Assembly: GCA_902794125.1 (NCBI GenBank)
Contig: CADBFX010000004.1
Span: 1-44,834, forward strand
Source of the DNA: an uncultured Elusimicrobium sp.
GTDB lineage: Bacteria; Elusimicrobiota; Elusimicrobia; Elusimicrobiales; Elusimicrobiaceae
Direction: 5' to 3'
DNA length: 44,834 bases
Shown here piece after piece: positions 7,118 to 14,804 of this stretch. The notes beneath the pieces were generated by a model. That model searched no databases, had not been told where the DNA came from, and saw nothing but the letters and a program-made list of their open reading frames with translations. The first letter of the stretch is position 1; every line of letters starts with the position of its first letter. The position numbers and the translations under genes were made by a program.

Positions 7118-8779
7118 ATCGTTTTTGCTACAACTCGCTAAGACGGTATGGGGTTTAAAAGAGGGCAATTTTGAACCGCAACTTTCCACAGATTGAGTTA
7201 AAAACGCTGAATCAGTTGGAGCCAAAAAACATCCATCACTATTTAAACAGCCTTGATTTAACAGGGCTGTTTTTTTATTGGGAAGTGGGGAGTTATCCCC
7301 ACCTCCGTTTTTAAGTTTAGCCTCATAGATACCCTTAAAAGGCTCTTTATATTCCACAGCTATTTGGTTGTCAGCCGTTAGGATAAACTTTGCCCCTACC
7401 GCACGTAATAGGTCAGCCTTGCCGTAATTATCTGCCTGTTTATAGCACTTTTCAAGCCCTGATAGCATTTCTAATCCTTGAATTGCCCGCTGTGCTCCTT
7501 CAGGCGTACCTTCACAAGATGATAAGTCCGATTCTATCCGTGCTCGTTCCTGCACTAGTTTATTATTCTTGGCTTGATACGTTACATCATCAATTTTGCC
7601 ATCTAACCGCATATCTAACAAACTATCTATCCTGTTTTGCACCCTCTTTAGGTCCTGCTCTAGGATAATTTTTGTATTGGCACTAATCCGATTGGCCTTT
7701 AAACCTTTCTTTTTTAACCCCTTAATGAGTACCTTTACTACCTCTTGCGGCAGTTCTATATCCCTCACAATACCCGATAGTTTATCCATCATTTCGGCTT
7801 CACTCAAATATTTATTTTTGTGCTTTTTATTGTAATGAGCGCAACGATAATACAAGTATTTCTGTTTGGCTAACGCTCCTAACACATAATGCCCACAATG
7901 CTCACACTTAATAAGGCGGTTAAATGGATAATTATGCTTCGTATCAAATCTGTGGCCTTTGGCTCTAACCACCTCTTGCACTTTATCCCATAATTCCTGT
8001 GTTACTAGGGTTTTATGCGTACCTTTATAAAGTTGCCCGCCCCATTGAAATACCCCATAATAAAAAGGGTTATGAAGCACTTTCTCTATGCTTTTTAGGG
8101 TTACTTTTTTACCATCAAACCGAGTACGTAGCCCTTTAGCATAGAAGATTCCTTCTAGTTCTTCATACGAGTATTTACCAGTAGAAGCGTATTCAAATAG
8201 TTCGGTTACAAGAGGCCCAGTTATGGGGTCAACTTCTATAAAAGATTCTCCATTTCTATTACGCATATTTTGATAACCTAAAGAAGCCTTAGCAGGATAA
8301 ATACCTTGTTCGGCTTTTTCAGTCATCCCCATACGTGTTTTATAGGCAATATCATTAGACAGTTTCTTTGCCGCCGCTACTTCCACATCCATCATAAATT
8401 CTTTTGTGGAATCCAAATTTTCTGCATTTAACATTTGGTTACTACGTGAAAAGTGAATTGTTTTATTGTATTTTTTAATCAACATAATCACTCTTATTTT
8501 ATCGTTATCATTGCGGGTCATCCTATCTACCACATCAAAAATACCGTGTTTGACAGAATCATTGCGTTTTAAGTATTCCACCATTTCCGTAAAATATTTG
8601 CGTTCTTCCTTACCCCACGCTGATTCTTGCACTTTCCACATCTTTACCACATCTAAATTATGCTTTTTAGCATACTCTAACGCTAGTTTTTCCTGTGCAT
8701 CTAATGAGTAACCATCTTCTTGTTTGGCACTAGATACCCGCAAATACATTACTGCTTTTTCTTTAAAATTATTTGTCAT
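7106..8779 (-). CDS. Large serine recombinase (integrase)
   Basis: 557 residues. The N-terminal resolvase domain (about 1-150) has YLRVSS with catalytic Ser16, then DVVDRMTRND. A recombinase domain (about 170-270, IYPAKASLGYQN...), a zinc ribbon (IKCEHCGHYVLG...YYRCAH, about 290-315) and a coiled-coil region complete the large-serine-recombinase layout. It catalyses site-specific integration and excision. The start ATG 8779 has AAGAGGA upstream and overlaps the XRE gene by 11 nt. The C-terminal ~65 residues lie beyond the family core. The reading frame crosses attL and stops inside the tRNA (TGA at 7106-7108), so the final residues depend on whether the element is integrated. Confidence 0.92.
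   Translation of the reverse strand: MTNNFKEKAVMYLRVSSAKQEDGYSLDAQEKLALEYAKKHNLDVVKMWKVQESAWGKEERKYFTEMVEYLKRNDSVKHGIFDVVDRMTRNDNDKIRVIMLIKKYNKTIHFSRSNQMLNAENLDSTKEFMMDVEVAAAKKLSNDIAYKTRMGMTEKAEQGIYPAKASLGYQNMRNRNGESFIEVDPITGPLVTELFEYASTGKYSYEELEGIFYAKGLRTRFDGKKVTLKSIEKVLHNPFYYGVFQWGGQLYKGTHKTLVTQELWDKVQEVVRAKGHRFDTKHNYPFNRLIKCEHCGHYVLGALAKQKYLYYRCAHYNKKHKNKYLSEAEMMDKLSGIVRDIELPQEVVKVLIKGLKKKGLKANRISANTKIILEQDLKRVQNRIDSLLDMRLDGKIDDVTYQAKNNKLVQERARIESDLSSCEGTPEGAQRAIQGLEMLSGLEKCYKQADNYGKADLLRAVGAKFILTADNQIAVEYKEPFKGIYEAKLKNGGGDNSPLPNKKTALLNQGCLNSDGCFLAPTDSAFLTQSVESCGSKLPSFKPHTVLASCSKNDWGG
7114..7134. other. attL: left attachment site
   Basis: Shared core CCCAA (7114-7118) overlaps the tRNA CCA. 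TCGT follows, then the arm TTTTGCTACAAC (7123-7134). The tRNA side is the attB half; the arm is the element half. Confidence 0.65.
7245..7277 (+). terminator. Terminator downstream of tRNA-His, inside the recombinase frame
   Basis: Plus strand AAACAGCC (7245-7252), 12-nt loop, GGCTGTTT (7265-7272), then a T-run. It lies antisense to the recombinase 3' end and would stop tRNA-His transcription from entering the element. Confidence 0.65.
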
Positions 8780-8960
8780 ATTTATTCCTCTTATTTAAAA
8801 GTTGTTCAATCTGATAAATTTGTAGTTTTTGCGGCTTTGCGTGTCCGTTTAACCACCTATTTACCGATACAAAAGAAACTCCTAATAATTTGGCTAGTTT
8901 CTGTTGCGTGATTCTATTTTTCAGTCTATATTCCTCTAAAAGGAGAAGGATGTTTTGCAT
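8769..8960 (-). CDS. XRE-family HTH regulator
   Basis: 63 residues from ATG 8960 (AAAGGA 7 nt upstream). An alternative ATG at 9002 follows a stronger AAGGAG and adds 14 residues, so the start is uncertain. RITQQKLAKLLGVSFVSVNRW is a Cro/CI-type helix-turn-helix, with the recognition helix near VSVNRWLNG. It would bind DNA as a dimer and most likely controls the element's own rep-recombinase operon. It lies directly before the recombinase (11-nt overlap) and after the 59-aa gene. Confidence 0.85.
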   Translation of the reverse strand: MQNILLLLEEYRLKNRITQQKLAKLLGVSFVSVNRWLNGHAKPQKLQIYQIEQLLNKRNKYDK

Positions 8961-9026
8961 AATAATTCCTTTATAAAAATTTATATCAGCTAAGCTTATC
9001 ATTCTTCTCCTTTTAAGTAAAGCTCC

Positions 9027-9206
9027 CTATTCTTGCGGCACTTTGTTTAATCTCCTTACCAGTTCTTCCAATTCAAGGAAATTGTTTATAATTTCCTCTA
9101 CTTCCGCCAAAGATAGATTCCTTTGCAAAAAGTTCTCTAATATGGGCTTGCTTTCCTGCAAGTATTCCTCATCAAATAAAGCCAAAGTCGCGTTCGGGGT
9201 TGTCAT
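9027..9206 (-). CDS. 59-residue acidic protein, unknown
   Basis: Translated from ATG 9206: MTTPNATLALFDEEYLQES, then a leucine-rich acidic helix (LAEVEEIINNFLELEELVRRL) and a TAG stop at 9027-9029. The ATG shares a base with the TAA of rep (TAATG), so it is probably coupled to rep. The XRE gene follows. The sequence predicts two amphipathic helices and no signal or membrane segment. It could be a Rep accessory protein or a small regulator; I do not recognise a family. Support comes from the tight operon packing rather than homology. Confidence 0.6.
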   Translation of the reverse strand: MTTPNATLALFDEEYLQESKPILENFLQRNLSLAEVEEIINNFLELEELVRRLNKVPQE

Positions 9207-10273
9207 TATAATACCCCCTCAATCTCATCCGTGTCTTTGTTAATACGGATAGGTTTCATTTCTGTGAGATACTGACTAATTTTTTGTGCCACATACTCCT
9301 TTTTTGTTTTAAATTTGCTCTTTAAATCACTTCTCTTTGTACGCAAATTTCCATAACTTACCTCACGGGACTTTCTCTTTATTTTGTCGTTGCACGATAT
9401 TAGCAACTGTTTAAGGATAGTTGCGCCTAATTGTTGTTCTAAATAATCAAAACCAATCTTAAAAAGCACATCAGCACAACTAACCTCATTTTGCACGGCA
9501 GCTTGAATAGATTTTATTAGTCCTGCCTTCCGATTGCGTACAGATGGAAGCGTGTATTCTATATCATCCCAGTAATATGTCAAAATTTCCTGTACTAATT
9601 CGGCATTCCATATATCATTAAAAGTTCTTCCGCTTCCAAAGAAGTTTAATTCCTTTTTTACAACGCTACCCTTTAAGAATTTGACTTCATAGCGTAAGAC
9701 TTTATATCCATTAGCTAATAATTTGGTAAATATTCGCTGATTTTCTTTGTTATATTCCCACCCCGCCGAAATTTCCTTCGTGGTTTTGTCATAAAAGCAA
9801 ATTTCACGGCCTTCATTGCGAACACATACTTTTAACCCATCATTTCCTATATTGGAGAAATAGCATACTTGCCCAATCAAATTAGTACGCTTTGCCAAAC
9901 TAAGTCCCAATTTGAGCAAGCAATTATGCAAATTATGTTTAATGGGCAGTATGATATTTTTGCCTAATTCCAAATACCGTACAGCCGCATTAAGAATTGC
10001 CCACTTGGGAATATTTAAACCGCGTTCTTTGGCATAAGATTGAATTTTAGATACTAATTTATCCCTATGCTCTACTGTGGCTTCTTCCAACGTATTACCA
10101 AACAATGTACGGGGAACACTTATATCAATCAACAATTCCCCTTCCCATCGTCTATAACGAAATACAGGAACGGCTGTCGGGTTTTTTCTTCCATCCCATA
10201 AGTTGTTTAACGCTCCGTGTCTTAATTCCTGCACATCTTCTGCTTGTACTGCAATCTTAATTCGGTCAATCAC
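9206..10273 (-). CDS. Gene II/X-type replication initiator
   Basis: 355 residues from GTG 10273 (AAGGAG 8 nt upstream). The central part has EICFYDKTTKE followed by VLRYEVKFLKG and, later, FNDIWNAELVQEILTYYW. This spacing resembles the phage/plasmid replication proteins of the filamentous-phage gene II/X family, which nick one strand and start rolling-circle replication. The C-terminal ~70 residues are basic (KIKRKSREVSYGNLRTKRSDLKSKF, split by polar stretches) and may bind DNA. It is the first gene of a four-gene operon ending in the recombinase. Hairpins just upstream may be the origin. No other filamentous-phage gene (for example Zot) is visible, so this is not evidently a prophage. Confidence 0.65.
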   Translation of the reverse strand: MIDRIKIAVQAEDVQELRHGALNNLWDGRKNPTAVPVFRYRRWEGELLIDISVPRTLFGNTLEEATVEHRDKLVSKIQSYAKERGLNIPKWAILNAAVRYLELGKNIILPIKHNLHNCLLKLGLSLAKRTNLIGQVCYFSNIGNDGLKVCVRNEGREICFYDKTTKEISAGWEYNKENQRIFTKLLANGYKVLRYEVKFLKGSVVKKELNFFGSGRTFNDIWNAELVQEILTYYWDDIEYTLPSVRNRKAGLIKSIQAAVQNEVSCADVLFKIGFDYLEQQLGATILKQLLISCNDKIKRKSREVSYGNLRTKRSDLKSKFKTKKEYVAQKISQYLTEMKPIRINKDTDEIEGVL

Positions 10274-10299
10274 TTGTACTTCTCCTTAACTTTGAATTA

Positions 10300-10332
10300 C
10301 CTGCCGTAGCAGGAGAAGCATTTTCTGCTTCT
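10300..10332. other. Tandem hairpins upstream of rep, candidate origin
   Basis: CCTGC-CGTA-GCAGG (10300-10313) is followed directly by AGAAGCA-TTTTC-TGCTTCT (10314-10332), 27 nt before the rep start. Neither is followed by a clear T-run. Back-to-back small hairpins beside a rolling-circle-type Rep are typical of a nicking origin, but no nick site was recognised. The rest of 10274-10435 is AT-rich with no gene. Confidence 0.35.
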
Positions 10333-10430
10333 AGAAGAAGTTTTGAGATTATACCTAGGTATATTACAGGAGATATTTTTCAGACGAGAAAAGAGGTATA
10401 TTTGGGTATAACAAAAAGGAATTTAGGGCA

Positions 10431-10465
10431 TAAAAAAACACTTGCCCTGTAAAAAGCAAGTGTTT
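10431..10465 (-). terminator. Terminator of the 346-aa gene
   Basis: Minus strand AAACACTTGC, 10-nt loop, GCAAGTGTTT followed by a T-run (stem arms at 10456-10465 and 10436-10445). It lies 20 nt beyond the stop of the gene at 10485. Confidence 0.8.
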
Positions 10466-10484
10466 AACTAATACTTATGTTTAT

Positions 10485-11525
10485 TTATTTTTCTTTTAGG
10501 TAAATTGTGTGGTCGTGATTTTTAATTTCCACGCCTTCTAAATATTGCCGCAACCTAGAACAATAATGTTTTAAACTGCGCTCTGCCAACTTTTCAATTT
10601 GATAATCTGTTAAGTTTCGCCCCTTGTAGAAATCAAAAGTAACATTCTTCAAAATATCCGTGTGTGTTACTGGTTTTGCTTGTCTAATTATAAAACGCAA
10701 TAAATTGTACAAGATGGTACCATATTTTAAATCTAGCGGATAATTATTGTGCCAAATTTGTTCACTTTCAGCGTCTTTAGAATTAGTACGCTTAATTTCA
10801 AATTGGTTATACGGGCTAGCAATGCCTGTATTTGATGTTTCATCCTGTTCTTTTGGCTTGGTGTCCTTTCTTCTCGCTACTCCTGTGGCACAAACAAAAG
10901 TTTCTATTTCATCTATAGGTTTTAGAAAGGTTAAATGTGTAGAAAAAACAGGGGTTTCTTTACTCTCCATATCTGTAAGAACATTGGTATTAAGCAATAT
11001 CACATCATTTAAAGAAAGATATTCGTGCTGTATCATAAACAAAATATCTTCATACAAGCGTGTCCTTGTATTGGTACGTAGAATATTACCCTCGCCATCA
11101 TCTATTTCAGGTTCTAATTTGATTCTTTTTTCATTGATATTGGAGTATGAGCGTAGCAAATCTAATGTATGGCGCATACTTTGTCTATATGTGGAAAACA
11201 ATTCTCGTCTGGTATGCAATCTATCTGCTTTATAATCTACTAAGTAATCTTCTAACCATTGTGCAAATGCTTTTCTATCTTTGAAATAAACACCAACATT
11301 GCCTCTTTCTAGGGATGTTCCTTTGAAGTTTTTAGTGCGTGAAATCTTTTTCAACTCTTCTTTGGTAATAATAGGGTTAGTATTGAAGAAAGATTGTTCC
11401 CTTAATGTGGCTAACTGACGGCGCGCTTTAAAGCAATATACAGCAGGGGAAAAATTTACTTGCTGAAAGCGTAAATACTCTACAAATAATACATACAGTT
11501 CCCATTTTGTTAAGTAATGTTGCAT
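10485..11525 (-). CDS. 346-aa protein of unknown function
   Basis: I do not recognise a family. The protein is soluble and charged, with no signal or membrane segment. The N-terminal half is helical and basic (FKARRQLATLREQ, HTRRELFSTYRQSMRHTLDLL). A variable acidic/polar linker spans about 215-255. A C-terminal ~90-residue part (YGTILYNLLRFIIRQAKPVTHTDIL...AERSLKHYCSRLRQYLEG) could be a winged-helix-like DNA-binding fold; this is only an impression. It stands alone, with a promoter having TATAAT at plus-strand 11569-11574 and its own terminator, between the rep operon and the structured RNA region. A regulatory or replication role is plausible from position only. Confidence 0.7.
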   Translation of the reverse strand: MQHYLTKWELYVLFVEYLRFQQVNFSPAVYCFKARRQLATLREQSFFNTNPIITKEELKKISRTKNFKGTSLERGNVGVYFKDRKAFAQWLEDYLVDYKADRLHTRRELFSTYRQSMRHTLDLLRSYSNINEKRIKLEPEIDDGEGNILRTNTRTRLYEDILFMIQHEYLSLNDVILLNTNVLTDMESKETPVFSTHLTFLKPIDEIETFVCATGVARRKDTKPKEQDETSNTGIASPYNQFEIKRTNSKDAESEQIWHNNYPLDLKYGTILYNLLRFIIRQAKPVTHTDILKNVTFDFYKGRNLTDYQIEKLAERSLKHYCSRLRQYLEGVEIKNHDHTIYLKEK

Positions 11526-11551
11526 ATAAGCATTCCAAAAATAGACTTTAA

Positions 11552-11587
11552 GTACAACTTATATTTCCATTATAGCTGTTTTTGTAC
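11552..11587 (-). promoter_or_regulatory. Promoter with symmetric GTACAA/TTGTAC arms
   Basis: The minus-strand -10 TATAAT (plus 11569-11574) lies 43 nt before the ATG at 11525. GTACAA (11552-11557) and TTGTAC (11582-11587) form an inverted repeat centred near it, so a dimeric regulator could block this promoter. TTGTAC could also serve as a -35 for a plus-strand transcript toward the RNA region, but the best -10 (TATCAT, 11607-11612) is 19 nt away. Confidence 0.45.
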
Positions 11588-11639
11588 GAAATAGGGTCTA
11601 ATATGCTATCATAAAAATATATATTTAACTAGAGGAGTA

Positions 11640-11965
11640 TTTTTAATTTCATAAGCCTTAAACGTGGCTTATATACAATTTGGTTTTTGGAATCCTGTTG
11701 AAGGAACAGGATGGTACTTAGAAATCTAAGTCCAAGTTCGTCCAAAAATAACTGTTTAGGTAGAAGATATGAAAGGGTAGCTCCCTGAGATGTCTTCTAC
11801 CGAATGTCGTGTGTTCTTAGCACATTGCGTGATTTAAGGATTATACGACTACGGTTGTTTTGTGAGACTAAGACCCGAACTTGGCTTAGAGGGCAAGGCA
11901 ACCGTTTATTTTTCGGGGCTATATTTACCAGCAGGATTCCATTGATTTGGAGTCCTGCTTTTTTG
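11640..11965 (+). ncRNA. Candidate structured non-coding RNA, ~325 nt
   Basis: No credible gene lies between 11526 and 12162, but the plus strand folds extensively. Helices: ATAAGCC/GGCTTAT (11651-11657, 11666-11672). A three-way junction closed by TTTTTGGA/TCCAAAAA (11684-11691, 11741-11748) holds ATCCTGTT/AACAGGAT and ACTTAG/CTAAGT. A long hairpin GGTAGAAGA/TCTTCTACC (11759-11801) has an inner AGGG/CCCT. ACGGTTG/CAACCGT (11851-11857, 11899-11905) encloses CTAAG/CTTAG. CCAAGTTCG (11732-11740) is exactly complementary to CGAACTTGG (11876-11884) in that last loop, a possible 9-bp pseudoknot. A strong terminator ends the segment. No reverse transcriptase or IscB-type partner is nearby, and I cannot assign a known RNA class. 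Confidence 0.55.
11930..11965 (+). terminator. Strong terminator ending the structured RNA
   Basis: AGCAGGA plus inner TCCA (11930-11941), loop TTGATT, TGGA plus TCCTGCT (11948-11959), then TTTTT. The 12-bp stem has one G-T pair. It sits about 200 nt before the first glycosyltransferase, so it either ends an independent RNA or attenuates the glycan operon. Confidence 0.8.
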
Positions 11966-12145
11966 TGGCTGGATTCTGATGGAAATATATCTTCACGGAG
12001 ATATATTCCGGTAAGCCGTAAGTGACAAGTAACTGGGATTAGCTATTTGCCACGAACTTTGAAACAAAATTAATTTGGGGTCCTGCACTCTCGTGGAAGG
12101 ACTCCTATGGGTGGAATACCTCCGCCAAGATATCTCCACCCAGAT
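11941..12145 (+). repeat. Two diverged copies of a two-hairpin motif
   Basis: Copy A starts at 11941 and copy B at 12069 (period 128). Both read ATTnATTTGG, then rGTCCTGC, six variable bases, GTGG, two bases, GGAyTC, two bases, ATGG. In each copy, hairpin 1 (GAGTCC with GGATTC in A; GGGGTCCT with AGGACTCC in B) is followed by hairpin 2 (AATATATCT/AGATATATT at 11984-12007 in A; TGGGTGGA/TCCACCCA at 12108-12142 in B). A third, more distant relative is the junction at 11684-11748. Hairpin 2 keeps its pairing although its sequence differs completely between copies. The stretch 11966-12162 holds nothing else except the ribosome site of the next gene. Confidence 0.55.
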
Positions 12146-12162
12146 GATTTTTAAGGAAATAT

Positions 12163-13122
12163 ATGACCCGTAAAATAACTGTTTGTTTTGCCAGTGATGA
12201 CAATTACGCTCCCTATATGGGGATGGCTATCTTTTCTATTTTGAAAAATGCCGCCCCCAAAGATGCGTGTTGTTTCTATGTATTGGATAACAAAATTTCC
12301 GCCAAAAATAAGCAGAAATTAGACGCCCTGCACCAAACATATGATTTTGATTTAACCTATCTGCCACTGGATGAGAAACTATTTGCCAAGTGTGATACAA
12401 AACACTCCAACTGGACACTTTCTATCTTTGGACGTTACCTAATACCCGAACTTATTCCCGATGATAAAGTGTTGTATTTAGATTGTGATGTAATGATACG
12501 CGGTAGTTTGTGGGAGTTGTGGCAAACCGATTTAAGCGGGTATTATCTGGCGGGGGTGCCCGATTATAACGTAATGCAACGCGGGCGGCTTAAAGAACGT
12601 TTTGGAGAAGATTTTAAAGTAGAAGAATATGTAAATTCGGGCGTATTACTTATCAACAACAAAAAATGGCGGGATGAAAACTTATTTGAAACGTTGCTTA
12701 ATTACTCCCTAAAAAATGCGGCTTTGTTACAATGGCCCGACCAAGATGCGATAAACTTTATTTGCCGTAAGCATAAAAAGTTGCTTTTAAACAGATATAA
12801 CGTAATGGGATATCTATACAAACCTGACTTGTTTTTAAATCATCCGCGGTTTAAGGAAATTCTTAAAGAGCGCGAGCAGCCCGTTATTCGTCATTTTCAC
12901 CCGTGGAAAAAGAATTTCTTCATCCCCAACCGCGAGGAATATTTAGCGTTAATGCGTGTCAGCCCGTGGGCCGATTTAATGCCCAAGGACGACCCGTGTG
13001 TTTGGGCGTGGGCAAAAATGGTGTGGAGGTATTTGTGGCGGCATCCATTTTGCTTTTTATTACCTAAATTTTACAAACGTTGGAAATATCGGGGGGCGGC
13101 GTGTCTGTTTTTAGATTATTAA
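12163..13122 (+). CDS. Family 8 glycosyltransferase (LgtC-like)
   Basis: 319 residues; AAGGA lies 6 nt before the ATG. The GT8 marks are all present: ITVCFASDDNYAPYMGMAIFS at the start, the metal-binding DxD as LYLDCDVMI (about residue 105), VNSGVLLINNKKW, WPDQDAIN and HFHPWKK. GT8 enzymes move galactose or glucose from the UDP sugar to lipopolysaccharide core or similar glycans, at the cytoplasmic face of the inner membrane. The aromatic, basic C-terminus (WRYLWRHPFCFLLPKFYKRWKY) probably binds the membrane. It is the first of five tightly packed plus-strand genes ending in an ABC exporter. Sugar and acceptor cannot be told. Confidence 0.92.
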   Translation: MTRKITVCFASDDNYAPYMGMAIFSILKNAAPKDACCFYVLDNKISAKNKQKLDALHQTYDFDLTYLPLDEKLFAKCDTKHSNWTLSIFGRYLIPELIPDDKVLYLDCDVMIRGSLWELWQTDLSGYYLAGVPDYNVMQRGRLKERFGEDFKVEEYVNSGVLLINNKKWRDENLFETLLNYSLKNAALLQWPDQDAINFICRKHKKLLLNRYNVMGYLYKPDLFLNHPRFKEILKEREQPVIRHFHPWKKNFFIPNREEYLALMRVSPWADLMPKDDPCVWAWAKMVWRYLWRHPFCFLLPKFYKRWKYRGAACLFLDY

Positions 13123-13571
13123 ATATACCAATTGTATTTTTGCTGGATAATTCAAATCTTGCATTCGTGCGTGAGATGATTGAACAGCTGTTGGCTAATT
13201 CATTTAGTGGAAAAATTTATGTCTTTTCTCACTATATCAATCCCAAGGCGAAAGGAGATTTGTATGGGAAATTCCCATCTGTTATTTGGAAAGAAGCAGG
13301 CGAAACAATGATTTATGAACAAGTCTGCGCCGATGGAAAAGTTTTGCCTAGGCGTGTTACATTCTTTCTGTTGCCAGAATTCCTATCCGAATCTCAAATT
13401 GTAGTTTTATGGAAACTTATTAATGAACAAGGTTTCGTAAACATAACCAGTCAAATTCGTTGCTGGAAACAAACTTGTATTCCTCTTGTTGAAACAAAAG
13501 AATTTAGTTATTTGGACTTAGATTTATTACGTCAAACAGGCCTAATGAATCAATTTTTAGAAGAGAAGTAA
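13101..13571 (+). CDS. Unknown protein of the glycan cassette
   Basis: 156 residues from GTG 13101, which follows a G-rich stretch and overlaps the GT8 gene by 22 nt; a TTG at 13080 is possible. The protein begins with a hydrophobic strand (NIPIVFLLDNS) followed by helical and strand segments (GKIYVFSHYIN, VTFFLLPEFLSESQIVVLWKLI). The start resembles the first strand of a GT-A nucleotide-sugar fold, but no DxD is present and the length is about half that of a transferase. The next gene starts in its stop codon (TAATG). A truncated transferase or an accessory protein are both possible. Confidence 0.6.
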   Translation: MSVFRLLNIPIVFLLDNSNLAFVREMIEQLLANSFSGKIYVFSHYINPKAKGDLYGKFPSVIWKEAGETMIYEQVCADGKVLPRRVTFFLLPEFLSESQIVVLWKLINEQGFVNITSQIRCWKQTCIPLVETKEFSYLDLDLLRQTGLMNQFLEEK

Positions 13572-14791
13572 TGCTTATGGATAGTTTAAGTTATTTACAA
13601 GAGAAACTTTCACATTTACAACAAAAATATCCGCATCGCTCGCGTTATTGTGCGTTGCGGATGGTTCTTACGTCTATCCACGCGCTTTTTATGCGTTACA
13701 ACAAAAATGTCCATCGTGTTAGTGTAAATCCGAAATTTCACAAAAATAAATATGCTGAGCCGATTATTGTGTTCTCTGTTAAGGGCGGATTAGGGGATCT
13801 TATTATTGCTTGTAACTATATTTTTAACTTCTATAAGTATGCGGATGATATAACTTTTAAACTTAAAGTATGTTATCACTCTCCCGAATTACTAGATGCT
13901 TTTTGCTCTGATTTGCCAGGAGTTATTGAATTGGGAACGAATATCAATAAAATGCAAGGCAACTTAAAGATAGAATTAAACCGTTTTCCTCGGTTTTTGA
14001 GCGGAGATATGGCCTATTTTGCAAGGCGAAGTAAGAAGTTGGAGAGGGTGTTTTCAGCGTGGCATAACTTCTATATACATAATCGTAAGTTCTTTGATTT
14101 TATGCCTCAAATTGACGGCATAAGTAATGAATATGCGCTAATTTTGGGTTCTAAACGTATCAATCAGGCCGATATTGGGGGAATTTTACAAATGGATGAA
14201 GAATATAAAGCCCCGCTTTTTTATCCTAGCCCAAATGAAGAAAAACGAATTTTAGAGCAATTTGGGTTGTGCAATTACGAATTTATTACAGCCTGTCGTG
14301 GGCAATCCACCATTTCTAATGCACTATCTAATACTAAATTATGGAGTCCTGAACGATACAACGAATTATTAGAAATGTTAAAGGATACCTATCCGTCATT
14401 AAAACTTGTACAGTTGGGCGTTAATCGTATTGGTTTTGACTGTAAATTTAATCCTATCGATGTGGACTTATTAGGAAAAACAAATCTAACTGAAATTAAA
14501 GTAATACTTAAACACGCAAAATTACATATTGATTCTGAAGGAGGACTTGTACATTTGCGCCACGCACTTCAAGGTGGGCCCAGTGTGGTATTATTCGGGC
14601 CAACTTCGCCCCAAACATACGGATATAAGGAAAATTTAAATTTACGTTCTAATTCTTGCCCTCAACCTTGTGAATGGATCACAGATGATTGGTTGGAGCG
14701 CTGCGCTAGACGAACAGACAAGAATATCTGTATGAAACAATTAACGCCATCAATTGTATTTGATGAAATTAATAAAAACCACTTAATTTGA
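13571..14791 (+). CDS. Family 9-like glycosyltransferase (heptosyltransferase type)
   Basis: 406 residues from ATG 13571; an ATG two codons later (13577) may be the real start. The GT-B fold is suggested by FSVKGGLGDLIIACNYIF (the GxGD glycine loop of ADP-heptose transferases, about residue 70). Near the C-terminal end comes KHAKLHIDSEGGLVHLRHAL and VVLFGPTSPQTYGY, the donor-binding region of GT9. Such enzymes add heptose or related sugars to the lipopolysaccharide core. Cysteines near the end (CPQPCEW, CARRTDKNIC) are conserved in several GT9-like proteins. Donor and acceptor are unknown. It is coupled to the preceding gene by a 1-nt overlap. Confidence 0.82.
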   Translation: MLMDSLSYLQEKLSHLQQKYPHRSRYCALRMVLTSIHALFMRYNKNVHRVSVNPKFHKNKYAEPIIVFSVKGGLGDLIIACNYIFNFYKYADDITFKLKVCYHSPELLDAFCSDLPGVIELGTNINKMQGNLKIELNRFPRFLSGDMAYFARRSKKLERVFSAWHNFYIHNRKFFDFMPQIDGISNEYALILGSKRINQADIGGILQMDEEYKAPLFYPSPNEEKRILEQFGLCNYEFITACRGQSTISNALSNTKLWSPERYNELLEMLKDTYPSLKLVQLGVNRIGFDCKFNPIDVDLLGKTNLTEIKVILKHAKLHIDSEGGLVHLRHALQGGPSVVLFGPTSPQTYGYKENLNLRSNSCPQPCEWITDDWLERCARRTDKNICMKQLTPSIVFDEINKNHLI

Positions 14792-14804
14792 AAGAAGAGG
14801 GATT

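Noticed and set aside
7106..7300. Recombinase truncated by a terminator within its frame
   Set aside because: The hairpin with T-run is oriented on the plus strand, antisense to the gene, so it serves the tRNA.
9206..10273. Element as an inovirus prophage
   Set aside because: Only the Rep resembles filamentous phage; no coat, Zot or assembly genes were found.
11804..12025. 73-aa plus-strand open frame in the gene-free region
   Set aside because: No ribosome site, lies across the terminator and hairpins, and composition is unlike a protein; better explained by RNA structure.
11640..12160. Retron or diversity-generating element
   Set aside because: No reverse transcriptase gene anywhere in the window.
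11640..12160. CRISPR array
   Set aside because: The repeats are few, diverged and unevenly spaced; no cas genes are present.
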